From Planctomycetota bacterium (GTDB taxonomy: Bacteria; Planctomycetota; UBA1135; GCA-002686595), in the NCBI GenBank assembly GCA_009691855.1, contig SIAI01000009.1, positions 36,383-100,382 on the forward strand: 64,000 nt of DNA, read 5' to 3'. Positions 43,437 through 52,417 of the stretch are shown here, piece by piece. The notes beneath the pieces are model-generated. The model made no database searches. It saw only the letters and a list, made by a program, of their open reading frames with translations, and was not told the DNA's origin. The position numbers and the translations under genes are program-made. Each line of letters begins with the position of its first letter. The first letter of the stretch is position 1.

Positions 43437-44591
43437 CTACTCCGCGCCCTCCTTGAGGAACAGGTAGTAGAGCTGGCCCTCGATCTTCGTGCGCCCGGCC
43501 ATGTCCTCGGCCTCGGGGCCGATGCCGAGATACAGATCGGCGCGGCCCGCGGTGCGGATCGCACCGCCGGTGTCCTGATCGAAGAGGAAGCGATTCACCG
43601 TCGGATCTTCCTTCGAACCGGCCGCGAACACTAGCGCGCCGCGCGGAAACAGCGACTTGTCCGTGGCCAGCGAGCGCTTGGCCGTCACCTCGACGTCGAG
43701 GCTGCCGTGGGGCGTGCCGTCGATCGGGGTGAAGAAGACGTAGGACTGATTGCGGTTGAGGTACTCGCCCAGCTCCTCGGTCGAGGCCGATGCGGCCCAC
43801 GCGCGGATCGTGCGCAGGCTGGCCTGGCCGCGCGGAATTTTTCCTTCGCTCTCGAGCTCCTTGCCGAGCGAGGTGTAGGTGCGACCGTTCTTGCCTGCGT
43901 AGCCGAGGCGGAAGAGCGAGCCGTCGGCGAGCTCGATGAAGGCCGAACCGTTCACGTGCGCGAGATAGGCGTCAATCGGGTCGGCGAGCCACACGAGCTC
44001 CTGGCCCATCAAGAGACTCGTGGCCTCGATCACCGAACGCGCGGGATACTGCGCGCGCCGCCCCTGGGGCGTCTCCCAGCCGATCACCGCGCCGTCGCGC
44101 CCCTTCACGAGATCCTTGGGCAGCCTGTAGAGCGGGAAACGGAACTCCTTGGTCGGCTCCAGACTGCCGCGCAGGATCGGCGTGCAGTACGCGGTGAACA
44201 GCACGCCGCCGCCCCTCCCGTTCCAACCGGCCGACTTGTAGACCTGGAATTCCTTCACGAGCGAGGTCTGAAAGTCCTCCGGGCCGTAGCTCGAGACCAA
44301 GAGCTCCTTGAAGCGCTCCAGCGAGGCCAGCGCGCGCTCGTGCTCGATCCCGGCGATCGGGAAGAACTGCCGCGCGTGCTCGCGCCGCGTCCAGGTGAGC
44401 GAGTTCTCGAGCGCGGGCAGCAGCTCGTTGCGCTGCTCCCACTGGCGCGAGAAGTCCGGGACCTTCTCCTTCGGCCCGAGCGGGATCAGCGCCGGTGCGC
44501 CGTCGGCGAGGGAGGTGGAGTAGTCAGGCGTGGTCTTGCAGGCAATTCCGGCGACGGCGAGGAACAGGATGCAGGGGAGCGCGTGCTTCAT
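43437..44591 (-). CDS. mltA: MltA-family lytic transglycosylase lipoprotein
   Basis: This 384-residue lipoprotein (lipobox AVAGIAC) has the MltA domain with FTAYCTPILRGSLEPTKEFRFPLY and WETPQGRRAQYPARSVIEA (family VWLADPIDAYLAHVNGSAFIELADG). The 3D domain follows, with the catalytic Asp in FDQDTGGAIRTAGRADLYLGIG. MltA cleaves peptidoglycan to 1,6-anhydromuropeptides in the periplasm, anchored to the outer membrane. Length matches E. coli MltA (about 365). Catalytic residues appear intact. Confidence 0.9.
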   Translation of the reverse strand: MKHALPCILFLAVAGIACKTTPDYSTSLADGAPALIPLGPKEKVPDFSRQWEQRNELLPALENSLTWTRREHARQFFPIAGIEHERALASLERFKELLVSSYGPEDFQTSLVKEFQVYKSAGWNGRGGGVLFTAYCTPILRGSLEPTKEFRFPLYRLPKDLVKGRDGAVIGWETPQGRRAQYPARSVIEATSLLMGQELVWLADPIDAYLAHVNGSAFIELADGSLFRLGYAGKNGRTYTSLGKELESEGKIPRGQASLRTIRAWAASASTEELGEYLNRNQSYVFFTPIDGTPHGSLDVEVTAKRSLATDKSLFPRGALVFAAGSKEDPTVNRFLFDQDTGGAIRTAGRADLYLGIGPEAEDMAGRTKIEGQLYYLFLKEGAE

Positions 44592-44650
44592 GCGCGGCGA
44601 GGATACTCAGCGCGCGCGCGCGCTCCAGAGCGCGCTCGTCCTTCAGGACC

Positions 44651-45172
44651 TCAGTCGTCCTCGATCCACGAGAGCACGAGCTCCTTCGAGCGGTGCTCGT
44701 CGCCCGCGCGGTCCTCGAACTCGATCGAGGCCGAGCCCGGCTCCCCGTCGAGGTGGAAGTCGCAGGACCACTCGAGGTGCTGTGCCGCCCGGGCCGTACC
44801 GGCATCGGTGAACGAGGCCGCGGTTTCGCGCTTCGTCTCCCCGGTGAGGTGTCCACCACCGTCCTGGACCCGCTGGCGAACGGCCTCCTGGACGCGAAGG
44901 AAGGCCGCCTCGGGGTCGGACCCGGTCTCGACGTAGGCCACGGTCCAGCGGGCCTCGCTCTTCCAGGGGGTGGCCGTCACCTTCAGGTCGAAATCGGGGT
45001 CGACGAGCAGCCCTTCGACGGCCGTGCGCAGGCCGTGGAATCCGACTTCGTCATCGCTCCCGTCACCCCAGTTGTGGTCGTCCAGGTCGCCGCTGACGCG
45101 CACGTAGATGCAGCCGCTCGAAGCGAGCAGGCACAGGCCGCTCAACGTCCAGCCCAGGAAGGTCTTGATCAT
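44651..45172 (-). CDS. Small lipoprotein of unknown function
   Basis: This 173-residue protein has a lipobox (CLLASSGC) and a soluble domain with short beta strands (IYVRVSGDLDDHNWGDG, DFDLKVTATPWKSEARW, WSCDFHLDGEPGSASIEFED). No family is recognised. It lies 59 bp upstream of the mltA start and is likely in the same transcription direction. A possible role is an outer-membrane accessory protein. Confidence 0.65.
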   Translation of the reverse strand: MIKTFLGWTLSGLCLLASSGCIYVRVSGDLDDHNWGDGSDDEVGFHGLRTAVEGLLVDPDFDLKVTATPWKSEARWTVAYVETGSDPEAAFLRVQEAVRQRVQDGGGHLTGETKRETAASFTDAGTARAAQHLEWSCDFHLDGEPGSASIEFEDRAGDEHRSKELVLSWIEDD

Positions 45173-45264
45173 CGGAAGGGTGCTCGGAGGGGAGGGGGTT
45201 CGGTACCCCGAGTTGGCGCATGCTACGGGATCTGGCCAGTGGTCGTTTCACCCGTCCGGGCCCC

Positions 45265-47595
45265 TCAGACCCGCAGCTCGCTCAGGCGCAGCTCGCGCTC
45301 GGCGGCGAAGCGCTCGATGCCCTTCCACAGCGAGGCGGCATCGATGTGCGCTTCGAGCTTGAGCTCCTCCACGCTGCCGCCGGTGCGCCAGCGATCGTCC
45401 CAGTCCGAGCTCATCGCGTAGCGCTCGGCCACCTTGTGCGGCAGCCAGTCGTGCATCAGGCGGCGCGAGCCGTTGGTGATCACAGTCGAGTCGAGCCAGT
45501 CGGACTGCGGCAGCACCGCATCGCGATAGGCCTGAGGCTGCAGGCGGAAGAGCTCCCAGGAGACGGCCTGGACGAGCTTCACATTCGGGCCCTCGCCGGC
45601 CAAGAGGCGCGGCAGGAACGAGTAGACCGACTCGGTCGTGCTCGTTCCCTGGACGATCAGCGTGCCCTGCTTGGGGCGCTTTGGGTCGTGGGACTTGATC
45701 ACGTAGGCGCCGCGCGCTGCGTCGAAGTGCGAGGCGACGCCGAGCTTGGCGCGGTCTGGGATCGTGACCGCCGGACGCGTCAGGTGCAGCGCGACGATCG
45801 GCGTGTCGCTGGCCAGCGCGGCGGCGAGTGCCGGCGCGACCTCGTTGTGCTCCCACGGGTGCAGGTTGATCACGTGACCATCGGGGAAGAGCTGCGTCAC
45901 GCCCGGCGCGAAGATGCCGAAGTGCGTGCGGCTGTCCTCGGCCGTCTCGGGCCCCGAGTGACCGACGACCCAGATCACCTTGCCGACCTTGAGCGGACAG
46001 TCCTGCGCGAGCTGGCTGAAGAGGCGCATCAGCCCGTACTTCAGGTACGAGAACGAGCCGTAGGTCGAGCACGCGCCCCAGTAGCCGAGGAACTCATCCT
46101 CGGGCTTGGCGGACATGTTCGTGACCGCCAGGCCGACGACGATGCCGGAGTTCGTGAACTCGGTGATTTGCTGCGGCAGCAGCGCGCCCTCGGGACGCTT
46201 CGTGCGCTCGTACCAGTCGAAGCCCTTGAACTCGCCGAAGGCCTTGGCGAAGCCCGAGATGTTGGTCGAATCGGCGAGGTCCGCCGAGCAGGCGAGGACC
46301 AGCGGCCGCCCCATGTGCTTAGCCGCCTCGGCGTTCAGCCACGCGCCGAAGGTCGAGAAACCCTGCCGGTTCGGGGCCTTCGAGCCCGGCGCGACGAAGA
46401 GCGTTGCGGGCAACTTCTCGGGCGCGAGCCAGCCGCGGTCGCGCGCCAGGTTGACCGGCGCGGACAGGCGGAAGCCCTTGGGCTTCGTGGGCACGGACTC
46501 GCCCAGCTCGACCAGCGTGTCGGACAGGTAGTCGACCAGCGCGCGGTCCTCGCGCAGCACGGAGAACACCGTCTCGAACCAGCCCTTCGTCTGCGGGCGG
46601 CCCTTGTCCTCGCCCGGATCCTCGACGTTGCCGAAGCCCGCGAACTCGACCCCGTACTTCGCCTGGAAGTCCGCGCGGCACTTCCAGAACAGCTCCGAGT
46701 TGCGCTTGTGCGGCGTGCCGTGCGAGTGGTAATCGAACTTGTGGTAGCCACGGCCCTTGCGCGTCTGGAACCACACCATGCCGGGCCGCCCGGCGGGCGC
46801 GGGATCGTGCACGATGCGCGTCAGCGCCTGCGCGATCTCGGCGAAGTCCTCGCCCTTCTTCGTGCCTCCCACGCGCCAGCCGTAGGGCTCGTACCAGGTC
46901 TGCGGCTCGCCGTGCACGACGCTGGAGTTGGGGTTGGGGTCGATGCCGTGGTCGTTCCAATCGAAGAGCACGACCAGGTTGTCGAGTCCGAGGCCGTAAG
47001 CCGAGTTCTTCGATTCGTGGTGCGCGCCAGCGGTGTGCCCGCCCTCGCCCTCGACCGCGAACACGCGCACCTCGCCCGCGCCGGCGTGCTTCAGCGCCAG
47101 CGCTTCGCCGAGCGCTGCCGGCATGCCGTGTCCCGACGGACCGGTGTTGAACTTGAAGAAGAGCGTGTTGCCCTCCATCTCCGCGTGGCCGGGCAGGTGC
47201 TTGTTGTGGCGCAGCCACAGGAGCTCTTCCCAGTACAGCGCGCGCTCGGCCGCGTTCGGCACGAGGAAGCGCGGATCGCGCGTGCGCTCGTGGCGGATGC
47301 GCAGCGCCTCGTTGTAGACCGCGAGCAGCGCGTAGACCGCCGGGCAACAGTGTCCGGCCACCAGGATGAAGCGATCGCCAAAGGCCTTCTCGGGATGGCG
47401 GATGTCCCAGCGCAGGCCGGCGCCGAGCGTGCTCGCCACCAGCATCGGCACCTTCGAGCGCGAGCCGCCGGGGTGTCCGCTCTGGCGCAGGTTGAGCATC
47501 AGATCGATGCACTGATCGACCAGATCGCCGGCCTTCTGCCAGTGGGGGAAGTGGGCCGAGAGGGCACCGAGTCGCGGCTGCATCGTGGTCTGCAT
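45265..47595 (-). CDS. Transketolase-family enzyme with altered TPP motif
   Basis: This 776-residue thiamine-diphosphate enzyme has the full transketolase layout. The N-domain has SGHPGGSRSKVP, NTGPSGHGMPAALGEALALKH and VEGEGGHTAGAHHESKNSAYGLGLDNLVVLFDWNDHGID. The pyrimidine-binding domain lies at about residues 385-590, and a C-terminal domain follows. In transketolases the TPP motif reads GDG...NN; here it is GEG (183-185) and WND (213-215), unusual at both ends. It is longer than standard transketolase (about 660). It may still bind TPP and Mg with altered geometry, or belong to a phosphoketolase/transketolase-like branch. Confidence 0.85.
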   Translation of the reverse strand: MQTTMQPRLGALSAHFPHWQKAGDLVDQCIDLMLNLRQSGHPGGSRSKVPMLVASTLGAGLRWDIRHPEKAFGDRFILVAGHCCPAVYALLAVYNEALRIRHERTRDPRFLVPNAAERALYWEELLWLRHNKHLPGHAEMEGNTLFFKFNTGPSGHGMPAALGEALALKHAGAGEVRVFAVEGEGGHTAGAHHESKNSAYGLGLDNLVVLFDWNDHGIDPNPNSSVVHGEPQTWYEPYGWRVGGTKKGEDFAEIAQALTRIVHDPAPAGRPGMVWFQTRKGRGYHKFDYHSHGTPHKRNSELFWKCRADFQAKYGVEFAGFGNVEDPGEDKGRPQTKGWFETVFSVLREDRALVDYLSDTLVELGESVPTKPKGFRLSAPVNLARDRGWLAPEKLPATLFVAPGSKAPNRQGFSTFGAWLNAEAAKHMGRPLVLACSADLADSTNISGFAKAFGEFKGFDWYERTKRPEGALLPQQITEFTNSGIVVGLAVTNMSAKPEDEFLGYWGACSTYGSFSYLKYGLMRLFSQLAQDCPLKVGKVIWVVGHSGPETAEDSRTHFGIFAPGVTQLFPDGHVINLHPWEHNEVAPALAAALASDTPIVALHLTRPAVTIPDRAKLGVASHFDAARGAYVIKSHDPKRPKQGTLIVQGTSTTESVYSFLPRLLAGEGPNVKLVQAVSWELFRLQPQAYRDAVLPQSDWLDSTVITNGSRRLMHDWLPHKVAERYAMSSDWDDRWRTGGSVEELKLEAHIDAASLWKGIERFAAERELRLSELRV

Positions 47596-47628
47596 GGTGG
47601 AGCGCGGTACTGTACCCGAGCTCCGCGC

Positions 47629-48522
47629 TCAGGCCAGACGCGGTGGATGGCTCGAGAGCAGGCTCGTACTCGCGCAAGCCACGAGGCGCACCCAGCCGGC
47701 CGGCGGCGGGCCGCGCTGTACGTCGCAGCCGCGTGCCTCCAGGCCGGCCAGGGCAGCGGCGTTCCAGCGCAGCACGAAGGCGAGGTGTCGACCACGCCAG
47801 GCTCCGAGGGCCGAGCACAGCTCCCACCCACGCGCGTAGAACGAGCGTGCCCAGACCACGTGCGCCGCCAGCACGCGCGTCAGCGCCGGTTGAGCCTCGG
47901 CCGCGCCCAACCCCGCGAGTTCGACCCCGCCGCGCACGAGCTCGTCGACCGGCAGGCGCAGGCGCCCGTGTTCGAGTTCGCGCGCGAAGTTCTCGAGCCA
48001 GTGCGTGAGCTGCAAGCCCACGGCCAGCGCATCGACGAGGGCCTCGTTGCGCGGGCTGCCCGCGTCCGTGAGCTGCAAGTAGAGCCGTGCCTCCGGTATG
48101 GCCAGCGCCCGGGCGTGGGCCAGGAGCGCCTCACGGGTCTCGAAGGTCGCCAACGACTCGTCGCGCTTCCATTCGAGCAGCGGCCGGCGCAGGAACTCCT
48201 CGGAGAGCTCGTGGCGCCGTGCCGCGAAGGAGAGCGCGATCCCGACCGGAGTCCGGGCGCGCTCTCCCAGGGCGAGTTCGAGCTCGCTCGTCAGCTCTTC
48301 CAGACCTCGCCGCCGCTCGAAACCGCTCGCCTGGGCCGCGATCTCCCGTCCTAGACGGTGCCAGGCGAGCAGCGCGATCCATCCGTCGCGGTCCTGGCGT
48401 GGCAGGAAGGTCTGCGCCAGTCGCCAGCGTCGGAAGCGAGTCGCGAGATAGCGCCGGCACAATTCCAGGGCCGCGGCGCGCGACAGGCTCTGGGGCAGGA
48501 GCAGCTCGTGCACGGCGTGCAT
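47629..48522 (-). CDS. Squalene/phytoene-synthase-fold protein with degenerate Asp motifs
   Basis: This 297-residue all-helical protein has landmarks of the squalene/phytoene synthase family: SLSRAAALELCRRYLATRF, FLPRQDRDGWIALLAWHRL, LHARALAIPEARLYLQLTDA, LQLTHWLENFARELEHGRLRLPVDEL. The last segment aligns with the second Asp-rich motif (usually DxxED...RxYLP), but the Asp residues are replaced (ENFAREL). The first motif (DxxxD) is WHRLGREI, also altered. It is likely not a prenyl synthase; related degenerate members act in other roles. Start is ATG 48522. Confidence 0.65.
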   Translation of the reverse strand: MHAVHELLLPQSLSRAAALELCRRYLATRFRRWRLAQTFLPRQDRDGWIALLAWHRLGREIAAQASGFERRRGLEELTSELELALGERARTPVGIALSFAARRHELSEEFLRRPLLEWKRDESLATFETREALLAHARALAIPEARLYLQLTDAGSPRNEALVDALAVGLQLTHWLENFARELEHGRLRLPVDELVRGGVELAGLGAAEAQPALTRVLAAHVVWARSFYARGWELCSALGAWRGRHLAFVLRWNAAALAGLEARGCDVQRGPPPAGWVRLVACASTSLLSSHPPRLA

Positions 48523-48582
48523 TCTAGGGCGAGAGCGGGCCGCGCCTTGTGGGCGAGCGCCGCGCGCGCTCTCATTCCGTCG

Positions 48583-49428
48583 ATGGGGCCGGTAGCAATC
48601 CAGCGCAGCGAAGGACGTCGCAGCGACCCCGTGCAGGCGGTCGCGGCCCTGGCCGACGAGCTCGCCGCGCGTGGAGCCGCCGGTCGTGCGCTCGCGATCG
48701 TGCTGGGCTCGGGGCTGGGCGCCGTGTCCGAGCGCCTGACGGAGCGGCGGGTCATCTCCGGCAGCGAGCTCGAGCACCTCCCGCGCTCGCGCGTGCACGG
48801 ACATGCGGGCGAGATCGTGCTCGGCGAGCTGGCGGGCGTGCCCGTGCTCGTTCAGAGTGGCCGCGTGCACCTCTACGAGGGCCGCGATCCGTTCGAGGTG
48901 ACGCGCCTGACGCGCGCCTTTGCGCGCCTCGGCGTGCGCACGCTGCTCTTGACCAACGCCGCCGGCGGGATCGCGCCGACGATGGAGCCTGGCACGTTCT
49001 TGTGCCTGAGCGATCATCTGAACCTGCAGGGTCAGAGTCCGCTCTTCCGCGGCGAGGGCGCGCGCTCCTGTCCCTATGACGCCGAACTTGGCGCCGACCT
49101 CGAACGCGCCGCCCGCGAGCTGCGGATCCCGCTTGAGCGGGGCATCTACGCCGGAATGCTCGGCCCAGCCTACGAGACGCCGGCCGAAATCCGCCTGCTC
49201 GCCTCCCTGGGGGCGCACGCGGTCGGCATGAGCACGGTGGCCGAGGCCAGCGCCGCGCGCGCCGCCGGGTTGCGCGTGGCGGCGCTCTCGTGCATCGCCA
49301 ATCGCGCCGCGGGGCTGAGCGCCGAAGTGTTGAGCCACGAGGACGTGCTCTCGGTCATGCGCCGTTCCGCCGAGAAGCTCACGCGGCTGCTCGAGCGCGT
49401 CGTGCCCGGGTGGGCGCGCGCCTCCTGA
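48583..49428 (+). CDS. Purine-nucleoside phosphorylase
   Basis: This 281-residue enzyme (trimeric PNP type) phosphorolyses inosine, guanosine and their deoxy forms. Motifs are LAIVLGSGLGAVS (phosphate site), VHGHAGEIVLGEL, SGRVHLYEGRDP, LLTNAAGGIAPTM, GMLGPAYETPAEIR and GMSTVAEASAARAAGLRVAALSCIANRAAG (purine-binding Glu and Asn present). It is convergent with deoC; together they salvage deoxyribose from purine deoxynucleosides. Length is typical. Confidence 0.93.
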   Translation: MGPVAIQRSEGRRSDPVQAVAALADELAARGAAGRALAIVLGSGLGAVSERLTERRVISGSELEHLPRSRVHGHAGEIVLGELAGVPVLVQSGRVHLYEGRDPFEVTRLTRAFARLGVRTLLLTNAAGGIAPTMEPGTFLCLSDHLNLQGQSPLFRGEGARSCPYDAELGADLERAARELRIPLERGIYAGMLGPAYETPAEIRLLASLGAHAVGMSTVAEASAARAAGLRVAALSCIANRAAGLSAEVLSHEDVLSVMRRSAEKLTRLLERVVPGWARAS

Positions 49429-50121
49429 TCAGCCGCTCTGCGCCTCGCGCAGGATCGCCAACGAGGCCGAGGTGCCAAGGCGCGTGGCGCCGGCCGCCAG
49501 CAGCTCGCGCGCGAAGCGCGCACTCTTGATGCCGCCCGAGGCCTTGACTCCCAGTGCCGGACCCACGCTCGTGCGCAGCAGCTCCACGTCGGCGCGCGTG
49601 ACCCCGCGCGGCCCGAAACCCGTGCACGTCTTGACGAAATCGGCCCCGGCGCGCTCGGCGATGCGGCAGGCGGCGACGATGTGAGCGCGCTCCAGTACGC
49701 CGGTCTCGAGGATCACCTTCACGCGCGCGCCCCGCGCCTGCGCCTCGACCACGACGCCCTCGATGTCGCCCGCGACCCGCTCGTGGTCCCCGGACAGCAG
49801 TGCGCCGAGCTGCAGGACCATGTCGAGCTCGCGCGCGCCCTCGTCGAGCGCCAGCCGGGCCTCGAGGCGCTTGGCCCGTGGATCGTTCGCGCCCAGCGGG
49901 AAGCCGATCACCGCGCTCACCGCTACGCTCGAGCCTTCCAGGAGTCGGGCGCAAAGCCCGACGTGGACGCCGTTGACGCACACGGCCGCGAATTCGTGCT
50001 CGCGCGCTTCAGAACACAGGGCCTCGATCGCCACGGCGCTCGCGCTCGGCGCGAGCAGGGTGTGATCGATGACCGCGGCGATCTCCCTCGCGCTCCAGGT
50101 TCTCGAAGTCTCGGGGGCCAA
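49429..50121 (-). CDS. deoC: Deoxyribose-phosphate aldolase
   Basis: This 230-residue class I aldolase splits 2-deoxyribose 5-phosphate to acetaldehyde and glyceraldehyde 3-phosphate. It has AAVIDHTLLAP at the start, AVIGFPLGAN, ELDMVLQLGALL, VKVILETGVL, the Schiff-base strand ADFVKTCTGFGPRGVT (Lys) and second Lys in VKASGGIKSA. Complete length. It shares a stop-to-stop junction with the PNP gene, so the two salvage enzymes lie tail to tail. A large near-palindrome lies just upstream. Confidence 0.94.
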   Translation of the reverse strand: MAPETSRTWSAREIAAVIDHTLLAPSASAVAIEALCSEAREHEFAAVCVNGVHVGLCARLLEGSSVAVSAVIGFPLGANDPRAKRLEARLALDEGARELDMVLQLGALLSGDHERVAGDIEGVVVEAQARGARVKVILETGVLERAHIVAACRIAERAGADFVKTCTGFGPRGVTRADVELLRTSVGPALGVKASGGIKSARFARELLAAGATRLGTSASLAILREAQSG

Positions 50122-50132
50122 AGCTCCGCGAG

Positions 50133-50320
50133 CTTAGCCCAGCTGATTCGCCGAGTCTTCGGCTCCGACGCCGCAGCTGGCCTCATCTGCGGCTTTCTCT
50201 CCCTGCGAGTCCTCGCTGACCAGATGCATGGTCCGTTCCGGTCCTCTCGGTCGCGAAAGCCTGCAGCTGAGGCCATCTGCGACGTCTCGCTCGAAGCCTC
50301 GGTGAATCAGCTGGGCTTGG
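50133..50320. repeat. 188-bp imperfect near-palindrome
   Basis: Reading inward from both ends, the two 94-base arms are near reverse complements. About 47 of the outer 60 positions match, including an uninterrupted 14-base run (AGCCCAGCTGATTC). Inner arms keep shorter matches, and the exact centre is ATGCAT (50224-50229). The element fills the gap between deoC and the downstream minus-strand gene. It could fold as a giant cruciform or, when transcribed, a long RNA hairpin. Confidence 0.8.
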
Positions 50321-50329
50321 AAAATGAAA

Positions 50330-50836
50330 TCAGCGCGCGTCCCGCGGTTTCGAGATCCAGCCCTGCTCGCGCAGGAACTGCACGATCGCGAACTCGTCCT
50401 GCACGCAGGAGTCGCTGGGGTGGAAGCGCACCTTGCTGCAATCGACACCCTCCAGCGAACAGGCCGCGCCGAGGACGCGCAGGACGTCGAGCACCCGATC
50501 CTCCAGACGCCGCTCACCGGGGTAGTGGAAGACGAGGTCGCTGCCACCGGTCTCGACCGTCGCGAAGTCCAGGGAAGCTTCTTCCGCCTCGGCGCAGGCT
50601 CGCAAGCGCACCTCGAGGCCGGTGTCCGCGAAAGCGGAGCGAGCGAGGAAGGCCGTCAGTCGCGCTCCATCGTGGGCGCGCATCCGCAGCTCGATGACCT
50701 CGACTCCCGGGCGCGACAGGTCTGGCCGGGGGAAGATCGCCAGCTGGCGCGGCTCATCTTCCAGCCGTTCGAGCCTCGGACGCCAGAACTCGGGGCTCAT
50801 GAAGAGCTGTCGAGAAGCGTCCCCGGTCAGAGCCAT
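50330..50836 (-). CDS. Hypothetical cytoplasmic protein
   Basis: This 168-residue protein is not recognised. It opens MALTGDASRQLFMSPEFWRPRLERLED, has a beta-rich middle (GVEVIELRMRAHDGARLTAFLARS, GLEVRLRACAEAEEASLDFATVE, GGSDLVFHYPGERRLEDRVLDVLRVLGA) and ends QDEFAIVQFLREQGWISKP. It has no signal peptide or membrane segment. It lies between the near-palindrome and a 234-bp divergent gap shared with the amidohydrolase operon, in which I see no gene. Confidence 0.6.
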   Translation of the reverse strand: MALTGDASRQLFMSPEFWRPRLERLEDEPRQLAIFPRPDLSRPGVEVIELRMRAHDGARLTAFLARSAFADTGLEVRLRACAEAEEASLDFATVETGGSDLVFHYPGERRLEDRVLDVLRVLGAACSLEGVDCSKVRFHPSDSCVQDEFAIVQFLREQGWISKPRDAR

Positions 50837-51070
50837 GCGGGCGTCGAGCCGCGCACCCCCCGGTCCGCGAACGAACTTTGGGAGAAAAGGTCGTGTTCAG
50901 GGCAAGAACTGTCGGCACCCGCCCCGTCGATGGGAAGCAGCTCGAAGCCCGAGGCGTCCTCCGGGCCTCCCATGCTCTCTGGCAGCCCCAGGCACGCGCC
51001 CCTATCATTCCTGCGCCCCGCCGCCTGCGCTTCATGAGCGCGCGGTAACCCCTTTCGATCCCGGAGAGCG

Positions 51071-52417
51071 ATGCTGGCAGGCCTCTTCCTGTCTCTCCCG
51101 ACGGCGGCCGATCACCTCGGCCCCGTTCCTTCCCCTCTGCTGGCCGGCGAACAGGCCGTCGCGATCCGCGCGGAACGGGTCATCCTGCGCCCCGGGGAGG
51201 AGCTCGAAAACGGGACGATCCTCATCGAACGCGGCCGGATCGTGGCCATCGGCAAGGATCTCGCCGTGCCCGAAGGCGCACGGGTGATCGAGGGCGCGGT
51301 CGCGTGCGCAGGCTTCATCGACCCCTGGTCCAGCCTGGGGCTCGATCCGAGCAGCGCCGCGGACTCCAACTCGACGCCCGGCACGCGCTCGATCGATGCG
51401 CTCGATCCCTGGCACCGAGTGCACGAGCGTCAAGAGGCCCTGCGCGGCGGCGTGACGGCCGCCCGCATCCAGCTCGGCCGCACCTCGCCCTTCGCCGGCA
51501 TCGGCGCCCTGGTCCAGACGGACGAAGGGTCCAAACCGGTCGTAGTTCTGGAGGACGCATGCATGGCCGGAAGCGTCGGAATCACCCGCTCCGGCCGCAG
51601 CCCCGACGTGTTCGATCGCGTGTCCGAGGTCGATCGACTGATCGGCGCGCTCGAGAAGGGCAAGCGCTATCGCGAAGCGCAGATCGACTTCCGCAAGGAG
51701 CTCGAGAAGTGGCTCAAGGCCATCACCGAGAAGACCACCGAGCTCGAGAAGGACTTCAAGAAGGCCAAGAAGGACCGTGAGAAGGAGGAGAAGGACGCGA
51801 AGGAGAAGGCCAAGGAGTTCAAGGAGAAGAAGTACAAAGAGGACAAGAAGCCGCGCCGGACGCGTCCCGACCCCGACGACGAAGCCATGGCGCGCGCCGT
51901 GGAGGGCGAGCTGCCGCTGGTCGTGGAAGTCCACCGTGCGAGCGAGATCCGACGCCTGCTGGAGAAGACCGAGCCCTTCGAGCGCCTGCGCCTGGTGATC
52001 GCCGGGGGCACGGAAGCGCTGTCCTTCGCCAAGGAGCTCGTCGTGCGCAAGATCCCGGTCATCGTCTATCCCACGCCGCTTGGCGTCGGACGCGCGGACG
52101 AGTACGAGGCTCACGACCCGGCCCTGGCCGGTGAGCTCGCGCGCGCCGGCGTGCGCGTCCTGATCGGCAGCGGCGGCGGCGCCAACGCGCGCGAGCTGCG
52201 CTTCCTGGCCGCGCTGGCCGTCGGACACGGCCTGGATCACGACCAGGCTCTGGCCGCCATCACCACCGCTCCTGCCCAGGTCTTCGACGCCTCCGCGCGC
52301 ATCGGAGCGCTGGCCCCCGGCTGTTCCGGGGACGTCCTCGTCTTCGACGGGGATCCGCTGGACACGCGCTCGGGGCTGCGCTTCGTGGTCGCGCATGGAC
52401 TGGTGGTGGTGCAGTGA
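51071..52417 (+). CDS. Amidohydrolase-family protein 1, no HxH, charged insert
   Basis: This 448-residue exported protein (leader MLAGLFLSLPTAA) starts after GGAGAG. It keeps the amidohydrolase outline: a composite beta-sandwich start (ERVILRPGEELENGTILIERGRIVAIG), the usual C-terminal DVLVFDGDPLDTRSG. The metal-site strand reads CAGFIDPWSSLGLD instead of PGxIDxHxH, so both His are lost. Residues about 215-265 are a Lys/Glu-rich helix (EKDFKKAKKDREKEEKDAKE). It is probably non-catalytic. It is the first gene of the array; its stop overlaps the next start as GTGA. Confidence 0.85.
   Translation: MLAGLFLSLPTAADHLGPVPSPLLAGEQAVAIRAERVILRPGEELENGTILIERGRIVAIGKDLAVPEGARVIEGAVACAGFIDPWSSLGLDPSSAADSNSTPGTRSIDALDPWHRVHERQEALRGGVTAARIQLGRTSPFAGIGALVQTDEGSKPVVVLEDACMAGSVGITRSGRSPDVFDRVSEVDRLIGALEKGKRYREAQIDFRKELEKWLKAITEKTTELEKDFKKAKKDREKEEKDAKEKAKEFKEKKYKEDKKPRRTRPDPDDEAMARAVEGELPLVVEVHRASEIRRLLEKTEPFERLRLVIAGGTEALSFAKELVVRKIPVIVYPTPLGVGRADEYEAHDPALAGELARAGVRVLIGSGGGANARELRFLAALAVGHGLDHDQALAAITTAPAQVFDASARIGALAPGCSGDVLVFDGDPLDTRSGLRFVVAHGLVVVQ

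Noticed and set aside
45220..48354. 1044-residue plus-strand frame
   Set aside because: It is antisense to the transketolase-like gene, with the low-complexity composition typical of a GC-rich shadow frame.
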